Shown in pieces: positions 53,253 to 61,341 of a DNA stretch of 64,000 nt; the first letter of the stretch is position 1, and every line of letters starts with the position of its first letter. The notes beneath the pieces are model-generated. The model searched no databases, was not told the DNA's origin, and worked only from the letters and a program-made list of their open reading frames with translations. The stretch covers positions 62,001-126,000 of the forward strand of contig JAWUZG010001165.1 in assembly GCA_036785705.1 (NCBI GenBank), given 5' to 3'. The translations under genes were made by a program, and so were the position numbers. Source of the DNA: Acanthornis magna (lineage: Eukaryota; Chordata; Aves; Passeriformes; Acanthizidae).

Positions 53253-54127
53253 CAGCCTTCTTAACCACCTCTGTCCGGTAGTAGTCTTTTGCATCCAGAA
53301 TACCAGAGCATCAGCTGTGCGACTGTGCCTGGTATGTCCTGGGCTCTCTGTCCCTACTGCTGGACCTGTTACACTCGTCCCTTCATCAGGGCCTTGTTCC
53401 ACATCCTTCTGTTCTTCCACATGCTCCTCAGATCCCTGGATCACAGTCATAACCCTGTTTAGGATCTCCTCTGGGATGTGCTTGGCTGTGTCTGGGATAG
53501 CCAGGCCATCAGCTGTGGGTCTGTGTGCCCAATATGCCCGCCTCACTGCCTCTGCTGCTGTGTCTGTCAGTGCCCATGTTGCACCCCTTCTGCGTTCCAG
53601 GTACTGTTGCTCTTCTGTCTGAGTCTTTGGGCCACCACTGCAACCTTGCTCATGACCTCCATGAAGATACCCTGGGCTGTGTCCAGAACCAGTGCACAGG
53701 CTCTGGGCTGGCACTGTTCCTGCTCTCCTGTCCTGCGTATTGCAGTGAAGGCCTTTCGCAGAGCCCTTGGGGCACTCTTGAGGAAGGACATCTATTGCTC
53801 TCGAGCCAGGGCATCAATGACGGTAGGAGGACATATCTGAAGGCAGATCCTGGAGCTGTTCCTGCTTCTGTTGCTTTCTTCATGCTCACTTCCAGCTCTG
53901 GCTCTTCTCACAGCTGCTGGCCAGGGCCCTGTTTCACAGGTTGGTCCTTGCCCAGGCCCTCAGCCCTGGCAGACTGGGCTGCCGCTGGCAGAGCTATCTT
54001 CTCCTTCGTGGTCTTCATCCAAGGGACATTTCTTGTCCCGATATCCTTCCAGTGTGGCACTTGCTACTGTTCCCTCATCTGTGGGGCAGCTGGGACATAC
54101 CTCAGGACCAGTGTAGGAGCCTTTGTT

Positions 54128-54480
54128 GTGTGTGTCTCTCTCACTCTCTCTCTCGCTATCTATCTATCTATCCATCTATCTATCTATCTGTCTGTCTATC
54201 TATCTCTCTCTCTCTCTCTCTATCTAAACTATGTGTACGTATGCACACATATACAAATATAAGTACATGTATAAAGGTACATATAAAGGTATATGTATAG
54301 GGACATATATATTGAGGTGTATATACAGGTGTATTTAGGTATATACAGGTATAGATGCATGTATGCAGACATATAAATATGTACATGTGTGTACATGTGT
54401 GTATATAGAAACACAGATACATAGATATATATACATATATTCATAGGTGCATGTATATATATAGATACATATGTACATAG
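54128..54480. repeat. Compound microsatellite (TC)n/(TCTA)n and TA/GTAT-rich array
   Basis: TC and TATC units (54128-54226) pass into a TATA/GTAT/ACAT-rich array (to 54480). It is bordered by a short direct repeat of gene sequence (gaccagtgtaggagcctttg at about 54099 and a variant gaccagcataggaggctttg at about 54500). Copy C shows this gene sequence only once with no array, so the array marks a junction between two gene-unit copies or an internal duplication. Long open frames rich in Tyr, Ile, Leu and Ser across it are repeat artefacts. Confidence 0.85.
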
Positions 54481-54482
54481 GC

Positions 54483-54915
54483 CACAATCCATTACGTGGA
54501 CCAGCATAGGAGGCTTTGTTGTCCTCCAAGCCCATGGAATTGACCCAATGCAGGACACAAAATGACCCAATGTCATCTGTCACTAGGCACAGCTCGGTCT
54601 CTGTTGCATCCTCCCCTTCCTACTCAAAAAGCTCAGCACCAAGGGCTTCCTCCCACTCCTCATCCTCACACAGCTCTGGACCAACAGCTCTTCACACTCC
54701 TGCTCCTTGCTCAAGGCCACTGGCTCACTGGCTGCAGCTTGGGCTCCCAGCCGCTCCAGTGTCACTCTATTGTCTGCAGTGCCCTCAGTGAATCTCCTAG
54801 GTGTCACCTGTGGCTGCTGTGGTGCAGTGTAGCCAATCACCCATGGGAGGCTTGTGGTCCTGTCCTGTCCTGTCTCAGGCTGTGCCATTCTGGCGTTGGT
54901 GACCTTCATTTCCAG
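54483..54915 (-). pseudogene. Unknown repeat-module gene, N-terminal fragment B
   Basis: The minus strand shows an ATG at about 54909 (MKVTNARMAQPETGQ) and an open frame of about 108 codons. A second frame matches copy C: EDEEWEEALGAELFE, an in-frame TAG, then DATETELCLVTDDIGS and WVNSMGLEDNKASYAGP. The same part in copy C reads an acidic tract, then DSDLCLGTGDIGSS and VNSMGLEDNKGSYTGP. So this is the 5' end of a unit, with a frame change and a stop. It gives the only view of the sequence upstream of the acidic tract, because in copy C the provirus interrupts there. It may be the proper 5' part of copy A or belong to another unit. Confidence 0.6.
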
Positions 54916-55519
54916 TAAAAGGTTTTGTGTTAATTATGACATCTGTTTTGCAATGTCTTTTTTGTGCCACTCCACTAAGTCAGATTTCCTGTGTATCATC
55001 AACTATCTCTACGACAGTTGAGTGGATCAGTGGTGTAAAATATTCTCATTGAGTTCATTAAATGAGCATAAATGTCTCCCTAATTAGCCAGCCCAGCACA
55101 GAAGGAGTGAATATGTGACTCAGCCAAAGGCAGAGTATAAAATCGAGAAGACTAGAAAGGAACTTCAAAGAGAGCAATGGGCTCCAGCTGGCTTCAACCA
55201 TTCTTTCAGCTGGCGTGCCTTCCCAGAGACTGAAGTCACTCAGGGTTGTGATGGTGAGTAGCTGACAGGGAACGGTAATGGGAGTCACACTGGTATGGTA
55301 TCTCAACTGTGCCTGGCAATTTCTGTCTTTTGCTAACAGTATTGTGTATTTTTATTGTGGTTTTTGTATCACTCTGTAAAATCAGAAATCCCATATAATA
55401 TTGAAAGGAGTAAGGGAGTGTCTTTACAAACAAACTGCTGGTAAGATAAGACCGAGACTGAGAGATAGAAGAAACAAGGGGAAGGATTTCCATAGGAATT
55501 CCATTAATTGACTCACCCA
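54916..55519. other. Non-coding stretch between fragment B and the LTR-like segment
   Basis: No gene, tandem repeat or recognised transposon is seen. The short open frames on the minus strand have no domain. Confidence 0.45.
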
Positions 55520-55859
55520 AGACTGTGTTAATAAACTACAGGAACAGAGACATAAGAAAAAGAAGAAAGAGGAGCTTGTATGGAGGGTGTCTGCATTAGG
55601 GGTGATGTGTATTACTTGTGTCTGCATTAGGCGTTCCAGGAGTCTGTACCTCTCAAGTACCTCAGCCAGTGGGGAAAAGAGAGAGGGAACCTGCAGCCGG
55701 GAAATAAGGATAAAAAGAGGCTGTGTCCTCTAGCAATTCGAGAGACCCCCTGGGTATTGCTCATGACCTCTCCCTTTATTCACGAATAAAGTTACAGGAC
55801 CCCTCTGTCTTCTTTTAGGACATAAACCTCTGGTGTTTGCGGATTAATTTTTCCTGACA
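55520..55859 (+). mobile_element. Probable LTR 3' part
   Basis: A TATA-like 'ggataaaaagaggc' near 55707 is followed about 80 bases later by AATAAA (about 55785) and by a CA terminus after 'ttaatttttcctga' at 55859. This spacing is that of U3-R-U5. The left end and target duplication were not found. A 17-base 'tgtctgcattagg' motif occurs twice in the U3 part about 37 bases apart. Family unknown. Confidence 0.45.
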
Positions 55860-55996
55860 ATATCAAGGATTGACAATATCAATTTTTCCTGACATTATCT
55901 TCAAATGAGTGAAGTTGTATGAGGGATCACAGCTTCCACATGTGGAATATCGAAGAGGATCTGGTGAGAGAGCACTGGGCTCTGACATCTGCCTGG

Positions 55997-56760
55997 CTAA
56001 ATGCTCCTGCCGTGAACAATTCCTTTAGGGCGGAATACACGCCGGGAGCTCTCTCCCCCGGCAGGCTTCGCCTGGCCCCGCTCAGGGCACAGAAAGCCTT
56101 CCCCGGCCGGGCTGGAAGCGACCCCCCCTTGCCGGGGGCACATCCCCGGATGCCCGGGAAAAAATGCTCGGGAAATCGAGCTAGGGAGGAGCCTGAGCGC
56201 AGAGCAGCACTGAGCTGCCACACAGCCGCCGCCATTTTCTCGGGCTCTGTGAGGGAGCAGCTTTCGCCTCCAGGCTCAGCTCGGCTCCCCTCGCTCCCTC
56301 GCTCGCCTTTTTCTGCCTGCGGGCGGTGCTGCTTCTTCCCGGGCTGTGTTCCCTGTCCGCCCCTGTCCTGCACTGCTTTGCCGTTTCCCCGAGGCAGCTC
56401 CGTGGCCGCCACAGCCTCGTGCTCTGCTGTTTCCCCGGCGGAGCAGCCGCCGCTGCCGCTGCCAAGAGCCGCGCCCCGAGCCTGCCAGCCGCAGCTGCTC
56501 CCCGAGCGTGCCCGTGGCCGCGGCAGGCTGTTCTTCACCCACGGCAGGGACACGCAGCTGCTGCTGGTGGCAAATGGCGCCCAGCCGCTGCCAAGAGCCG
56601 CGCGGGCTCAGCGCAGCTCTGCACGAACGCTGCTCTGCCCCGCAGACACCAAGGGGCGCCGCGGCTACAGCGGAGCGCTGGCCCTGCCTTCCATTTCTCC
56701 CTCCGCCTCTGGTCTCCTCTCTTTGCTCCCTTTGCTATCCCCCTCCCGGGCAACGCTCTT
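55997..56760. other. CpG island
   Basis: About 760 bases are strongly GC rich with many CG dinucleotides, in contrast to AT-rich DNA on the right from 56760. The string 'gccgccattttc' at about 56227 is a YY1-type motif often found near promoters. A 20-base segment (gccgctgccaagagccgcgc) occurs at 56455 and 56584. Open frames of 208 codons (minus) and 313 codons (plus) cross it, but high GC alone lowers stop frequency and no domain is seen. It is a candidate promoter of an unannotated transcript. Confidence 0.6.
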
Positions 56761-56866
56761 TTATCAAGAAAGAGTTATCAGATATAATAATTGCCGCATT
56801 CGCGCTTTATTTTCGTCTGAGAAATCTATCAAAAAGAATGCTCCCAGACTCCTGTTTTAAGGCAGG

Positions 56867-56989
56867 ATGGGACAAAGATGTAGTCATTGTGGGAAAGAGT
56901 TTGGAAGAACGAGTATACCCAAAGAAGCCTTTGGGAAAAAGTCTTGTGTACTTAATTAGCAAGTTTGATTATACACAAGAAAAACCTTG
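56867..56989 (+). pseudogene. Possible decayed C2H2 zinc-finger remnant
   Basis: One plus frame reads CSHCGKEFG followed by KEAFGKKSC, and the next frame reads LISKFDYTQEKP. Together they recall the C-x2-C-GK-x-F core and the linker HTGEKP of Kruppel-type fingers, but the histidines are missing, the frame shifts, and there is only one unit. It lies about 100 bases after the CpG island. It may be an old ZNF relic or coincidence. Confidence 0.3.
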
Positions 56990-56990
56990 A

Positions 56991-58019
56991 AAACTGAAAT
57001 TCATATGGTTAACTCTATACCCTGCTACTTCTAACCCTGTGCTTCATTTGAAAGATTTGCACCTGGAAAAAAAAAAAAAGGTTTAGATGTCCCTCGCATA
57101 ATTAAACTCAGCTATAAATTAACTCTGTCTTGTCCAAATAAGCATAGAACTGCAATAATATGATGAAAAATTATTGCGTTGAATTTCAATATAGAAAACC
57201 TGATGAAATTAGAATTTTTTTTCTATATTGGTGCAAATGTATTTTTTTTGTGTCTTAAAACTGGAAATTCATATGCTAAATGGCCTCAAAATATGTAATC
57301 TCTTTGCTTTTCTTCCCTGAGCTCAAAGAAATGGGACAGTGACTTTTAATTTCTTAACTTCTGTGTCTTCCTTATTTAATGCCATGGTGTTTCCAAATGG
57401 AATTCTCTGTAGGTTGAAATTGTTTTTAAACTTGGTGTCTGAGTTCACAGTAAGTGAAACACTCAGGACTGTATTTTTACAGACGTGGCCTAAACATAGG
57501 GTGTCTCCTGTTTGGTGCTAAGCCACTCCCCAGGCAAAAGAAACCCACACCACCAAACAAACCAACAAAGAAAATAACCCAACACAAACCAAGACCAACA
57601 AGATTATATTTTTATATGAAGATTAAGTATTGTAAATTTCTGTAATGGTTGGAACAACATGTGACTAATGAAGTAGAGATTTGTCTCTTGGTATTTAAAA
57701 ATTCATTCAGAATTGTAAAAAGAGTTCTTTCTTCTGTTGAAATAGATGGCGTTATGCTAGGTGGTAGTCTTGGTTAATTATCCTGGCCCTACAAATTTAC
57801 CAGGGAAATCCTTTACCTTGCTATAGATCTGAATTGCCTTGAACACTACTGAGTGAGAAGGCTCCGATCAGGAAGGGAAATGGAACAGTAGTGAGGCTTC
57901 CTTCTGAAGGAAACTTGCAGTGACAGTACAAACCCTCTTGTCTGTGTCACCTAAGCAAATACCCAGATTCTTGTCCATTGGGGTGAAAAAAGTTACTGCA
58001 GACTTCATAACATTCAGAA
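56991..58019. other. AT-rich non-coding stretch
   Basis: No gene seen. It has an A run near 57069-57081 and an A/C-rich tract at 57535-57600 (acaccaccaaacaaaccaac). Confidence 0.5.
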
Positions 58020-58239
58020 AACATGCATTTATTGAACAAGTTCTTGTATTTTTCTAACTCTGTTCCTGCTATGCTGGATATTTCTGAAGTTGAGTGGGGT
58101 GAGGAAGTGAGTTTTAGCTACAGAAAAATACTATTTTTGCTGTAAACAATTTTGTAGACAAGCTACACACACTACTACTATATTAAAAAATTAAGCTTAA
58201 ATAACCTATGTGCGGTGATTAACTAACTCTTAGGGGTGC

Positions 58240-58392
58240 TACATGTGTTTATATACATATATATATGCACGTATATATGTGTGTGTCTATATATCTATAT
58301 GTATATATGTATGTGTATATATGTCTATATATATAAATACGGGTGAGTCTGTAAAAGTATATATGGACGTGTATATATATAGATGCCTATGT
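58240..58392. repeat. TA-rich microsatellite at the 3' end of gene unit C
   Basis: A degenerate tatata/gtata array that occupies the same place as 52014-52142 in copy A. The two differ in length and detail, as expected of a fast-evolving repeat. Confidence 0.85.
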
Positions 58393-58879
58393 ATGTAAAG
58401 TGGTCATTGCCCATTAAAGGCCTGCAGGAGAGGAAGGTACAGGAGAGAGGAGCCTCACTCCTGCCGTACTCTGCTGTGTCCAGCAGAGGATGGTCATGGA
58501 CTGTGGGGCTGTGCAGGCCATGTGCAGGGCTCTCTGCCTCTGCAGCTCTGCCTCTGCCTGCCCTTGCCCCGTCCATGCTTCCTTTCTGCTCCTACTCTTC
58601 TTCAGGCTATTCAAATGGTCGTTGGGCCATAAGAAAGGCCTTCTCAATGGCATCAGTCCGTATGTAGTGTTTGGCCTCCAGCCACACCACAGCATCAGCT
58701 GGGGGACTGCCTGCCTCTTCCGTAGGGATGACACAGCCCTACTGTGCTCCAGATCTTGCTGTTCCATGTGCCCTCAGCGCTCTCCAGACAAGCTTCAGCC
58801 ATCTCCGTCCAGCCAGGGTGTTGATGATTATCAGTGCAGGAAGCCTTTGGGCATGTCCTGCAGGACTTTCTGCAGCCGT

Positions 58880-59899
58880 TCATTCTTTCGCACTTAGTTT
58901 CTGGTCCTGCTGCTGCTCTGAGTATTCAAAAGGTTTCTGGACCATAAGCACGGCCACCTTAACAACCTCTCTCCGGTAATGGTCTTTTGCATTCAGCCAC
59001 ACCACAGTGTCAGCTGGGGGACTGAGTGTCTCATGTGCTCGACTGTCTGCCCCTGCTGCACTGTGTCCTACTGCTGATAACACATCCATACTGTGTTCCA
59101 GGTCCCTCTGTTCCACAGTCTGCTGGCTGGATCCCTGCATCTCAAGTGTAGTGTTGTTCAGGACATCTGTCCTGATACACTCGCCTGTGTCCAGCCCTTC
59201 TGTGGCATGAGCTGCTGGGTGCTCCTTCTCCTTCTTTCTTTTCCCAGAGCTTCCAGTGGAGGCTGAGGGCAGAGCCCTCCGTGCTCTCCAGACATGCCTC
59301 AGCCATCTCCATCGAGCCGGGGTGTTGATTGCTGTCGGTGCAGGAAGGCTTTGGGCATGTCCTGCAGGTCTTTCTGCAGCTGTTGATTCCTCCGGGCTTA
59401 GTTCCTGGTCCTGCTGCTCCTCTGGGTATTCAAATGGTTTCTGGACCACAAGCACAGCCTTCTTAACCACCTCTGTCTGGTAGTAGTCTTTTGCATCCAG
59501 AAATACTGGAGTATCAGCTGTGTGACTGTGCCTGGTATGTCCTGGGCTCTCTGTCCCTGCTGCTGGGGATGTTCTTCTCATCCCTTCATCAGCGCCTTGT
59601 TCCATGTCCCTCTGTTCTTCCACGTGCTCCTCAGATCCCTGGATCACAGTCACAGCCCTGTTTGGGATCTCCTCTGGGGTGTACTTGGCTGTGTCCAGGA
59701 TAGCCAGGCCATGATCTGTGGGTCTGTGTGCCCAATATGCCTGCCTCACTGCCTCTGCTGCTGTGTCTGTTTGTGCCCATGTTGCACCCCTTCTGCGTTG
59801 CAGGTACAGTCGCATACGTATCAGTGCTAATCTGTGTTCCACAATTGCAACCTCGCTCATGACCTCCATTAAGGTTTGCTGGGCTGCCGCCTGAGCCAT
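58880..59899 (-). CDS. Open frame of 339 codons with four 35-residue modules
   Basis: The product starts MAQAAAQQTLMEVMSEVAIV, but the frame is open further upstream to 60106, so this ATG is only the first Met and not a proven start. Modules lie at residues 68-102, 134-168, 236-270 and 302-336. Their best-preserved form is [18 protein letters not shown] then PFEYPEEQQDQELS. Between the modules are Trp/Arg-rich segments (TWAQTDTAAEAVRQAYWAHR, residues 40-59, and WRWLRHVWRARRA, residues 197-209) and a basic KRKKEKEH stretch at 220-227 that could be a nuclear localisation signal. No catalytic motif is seen. It ends at a TGA that looks like a secondary mutation. I cannot say whether it is translated. 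It belongs to copy C. Confidence 0.5.
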   Translation of the reverse strand: MAQAAAQQTLMEVMSEVAIVEHRLALIRMRLYLQRRRGATWAQTDTAAEAVRQAYWAHRPTDHGLAILDTAKYTPEEIPNRAVTVIQGSEEHVEEQRDMEQGADEGMRRTSPAAGTESPGHTRHSHTADTPVFLDAKDYYQTEVVKKAVLVVQKPFEYPEEQQDQELSPEESTAAERPAGHAQSLPAPTAINTPARWRWLRHVWRARRALPSASTGSSGKRKKEKEHPAAHATEGLDTGECIRTDVLNNTTLEMQGSSQQTVEQRDLEHSMDVLSAVGHSAAGADSRAHETLSPPADTVVWLNAKDHYRREVVKVAVLMVQKPFEYSEQQQDQKLSAKE

Positions 59900-60106
59900 T
59901 GCAAGAGCTATGGGCTGCTGCTCTCCTGTCCCATGTGTTGCACTGAAGGCCCTTGGCAGAGCCCTTGGGACGCTCTTGATGAAGGACGTCCGTCGCTCCC
60001 GAGCCAGGGCATCGATGACTGTGGGGGAAGGAGATCTGAAGGCACGTCCTGCAGCTGTTCCTTCTTCTGTTGTTTCCTTCAGGCTCAGTTGCAGGTCCAG
60101 CTCTTC

Positions 60107-60739
60107 TTACGGCTGCTGGCCAGGGCCCTGTTTCACAGGGTGCTCCTTGCCCAGGCCCTCAGCCCTGGCAGACTGGGCTGCCTCTGGCAGAGCCTCTTTG
60201 CAGCCTGTTGGCTGCTGCCTCTTTTGCTCCCCTTTGCCTTGGGCAGCAGTTAAGGTCTTTAGAACACTCATCGACTTCCTGTGCCACACCTGGTTCCCTT
60301 CAAACAGGGCATCCAGGAATGCAGAGAAAGGGATGGTGTAGGAGTGGGCCTGGCCTGGTTCTGGGCCAGCTGCTACCAGCTCCCACACCAAAGAGGGCTC
60401 TTCCTGAGCTGCTTGGGTGACAATGGCTGTGCCATCTTCTCCTTCATGGCCTTCATCCAAGGGATGTTTCTTGTCCTGAAAGCCTTCCAGTGTGGCACTT
60501 GCTATTGTTCCCTCATCTGTGGGGCAGCTGGGACCATCCTTGGGACCAGTGTAGGAGCCTTTGTTGTCCTCCAGGCCCATGGAATTGACCAGGTGATGGA
60601 CAGGAGATGACCCAATGTCACCTGTCCCTAGGCACAAATCTGAGTCTGTTGTGTCTTCCCACTCCTCCTCCTCAAAAAGGTCATCATCAGGGGAATCTTC
60701 CCATTCCTTCTCCTCAAAATTCTCAACATCACGGGCATC
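60107..60739 (-). CDS. N-terminal open frame of copy C, acidic
   Basis: The frame enters from the provirus border and runs to a TAA at 60107. It begins DARDVENFEEKEWED, followed by an acidic run ending EEEEWEDTTDSD, then DIGSSPVHHLVNSMGLEDNK, a Gly/Asp/Glu-rich stretch (LDEGHEGEDGTA) and a region with hydrophobic residues (HSYTIPFSAFLDALFEGNQV). No ATG opens the frame. Its start should lie beyond the provirus, as fragment B suggests. The final TAA overlaps GTAAGA, a good splice donor, so the frame may be spliced to the 339-codon frame. Function unknown. Confidence 0.5.
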   Translation of the reverse strand, partial: DARDVENFEEKEWEDSPDDDLFEEEEWEDTTDSDLCLGTGDIGSSPVHHLVNSMGLEDNKGSYTGPKDGPSCPTDEGTIASATLEGFQDKKHPLDEGHEGEDGTAIVTQAAQEEPSLVWELVAAGPEPGQAHSYTIPFSAFLDALFEGNQVWHRKSMSVLKTLTAAQGKGEQKRQQPTGCKEALPEAAQSARAEGLGKEHPVKQGPGQQP

Positions 60740-61239
60740 TGTAGCAGACGAATGTCTGCTTCTCGCCCAGTCTGCTCAGTCGGGGATCGCCCGAAGGGAC
60801 CTCGCCGTTGGGGTGTCGCCAGGCAATCTGGCTAGCTCCGCCGCCTGCACGAGCTACTTGCCCCGCAGGGCCAAGGGCGGGTGACTCGCCGGGAGGCGTA
60901 GCTGTCCTGGGCCGTCGAGCACTGTGCAGAAAGCCGATGGGGAAGGTGGCGCAAGGAGACGAGGACGCGGAGTCGTTGACTTGCCGCAGCAGGTTTATTG
61001 GGATAGGGTGTACAGGCGTCGGGGCAGCTGCAGGTCGGCAAAGCCAACTGAGCTGACGCGCTTTGCACTCACCTTAAGTGGGGGGTACAGCAACCAATCA
61101 GACACAAGGAGGGGGGTGGTTACAGATACAAATGAACCAGTAACAAAACACCAGAGGCGGGCCCAACACAAGCAAACCAATCAACCAAGTAGCAGGACAG
61201 AAGAGTCTGGAAGGGAGGGCGGGGCTAACGGCCAAGCCA
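60740..61239 (-). mobile_element. Provirus 3' LTR, about 500 bp
   Basis: The lower border is firm: gene copy C sequence stops at 60739, and the LTR begins with TGTAGCAGACG on the plus strand (minus strand ...CTGCTACA). The upper border is less sure. I place it at the minus-strand TGGCTTGG (plus 61232-61239) after a purine run GGGGAG that could be the polypurine tract. The LTR holds AATAAA on the minus strand (60994-60999) and an ATTGG motif (inverted CCAAT) near 61094-61098. No clear TATA box is seen, only CTTAAG near 61076. Confidence 0.7.
60994..60999 (-). terminator. Polyadenylation signal of the provirus
   Basis: Minus-strand AATAAA in the context CCCAATAAACC. It lies about 250 bases from the downstream end of the 3' LTR and would end viral transcripts within the LTR. 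Confidence 0.75.
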
Positions 61240-61341
61240 CTCCCCAGGGACAGCCCAAACCTCAGACTGACAGAGAAACAGCCAGAAGTCGGGGCGGAGT
61301 CGAGGTGGAGGCCACGCCTGGGGCCAGCCCAGGGGACGTTC

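Larger units (their letters stand above)
52348..54110 (-). pseudogene. Unknown repeat-module gene, copy A (broken)
   Basis: I do not recognise this family. Read on the minus strand it is the clear counterpart of copy C at 58.4-60.7 kb. From its upstream end: a part matching LDEGHEGED, an in-frame TGA at 53908-53910 at the same place as a TAA in copy C, then the segment with RRGATWALTDTAAEAVRRAY and a first 35-residue module (TVIQGSEEHVEEQKDVEQ). Copy A is broken several times: about 240 bases are missing near 54000, single-base or 4-base indels shift the frame near 53600, 53845 and 53299, and a solo LTR sits inside the second module (52683-53252). Downstream of the LTR the frame is open again through SPEESTAAERPAGHAQSLPA and a last module to PFE followed by a stop, which copy C shares. 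The acidic N-terminal part corresponds to fragment B beyond the 54.1-54.5 kb microsatellite. Pseudogene status is well supported. Function is unknown. Confidence 0.75.
51787..54120. repeat. Segmental duplication, copy A
   Basis: From 'aaacatgcatttattgaaca' onwards this block matches 58020-60560 in the same orientation, about 6.26 kb downstream. Shared parts include the non-coding left end ('tttctgaagttgagtggg'), a TATA-rich microsatellite and the whole gene-like unit on the minus strand. Relative to copy C, copy A has a 570-bp solo LTR inserted and lacks about 240 bases near 54000. Confidence 0.85.
58020..60739. repeat. Segmental duplication, copy C
   Basis: This is the direct-repeat partner of 51787-54120 and 54483-54600. 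The match begins with 'aaacatgcatttattgaaca' and continues through the microsatellite and the gene-like unit up to the provirus border at 60739, where it is cut off. The offset to copy A is 6259 bases, measured at the 'atggtcatggactgtgg' motif (52231 and 58490). Confidence 0.85.
58414..60739 (-). pseudogene. Unknown repeat-module gene, copy C (best copy)
   Basis: I do not recognise this family. Read on the minus strand from the provirus border, one frame runs almost uninterrupted for over 600 codons: an acidic tract (E/D/W rich, 60640-60735), VNSMGLEDNKGSYTGPK, a region with HSYTIPFSAFLDALFEGNQ, a TAA at 60107-60109, then the 339-codon frame with four repeated modules. A TGA at 58880-58882 stands where the paralogous unit has TCA. 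The same frame then continues to a decayed fifth module (AKHYIRTDAIEKAFLMAQ) and PFE plus stop at about 58608, a stop shared with copy A. Then follows a conserved 3' segment. The 5' part is missing because a provirus is inserted. The protein looks soluble, hydrophilic and helix-prone, with no signal peptide or membrane segment visible. Function unknown. Confidence 0.7.

Noticed and set aside
54180..54576. Tyr/Ile/Cys-rich minus frames over the microsatellite
   Set aside because: They are translations of TATA/GTAT simple repeat. Only the end that matches gene copy C is meaningful, and it is listed with fragment B.
56572..56580. TGGCGCCCA resembling a retroviral tRNA primer-binding site
   Set aside because: Only nine bases match, it sits in a CpG island, and there is no LTR end directly before it in the right place.
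55919..56860. 313-codon plus frame and 208-codon minus frame
   Set aside because: Both cross the CpG island, where stops are rare for base-composition reasons. Frames on both strands are equally open and no domain is seen.
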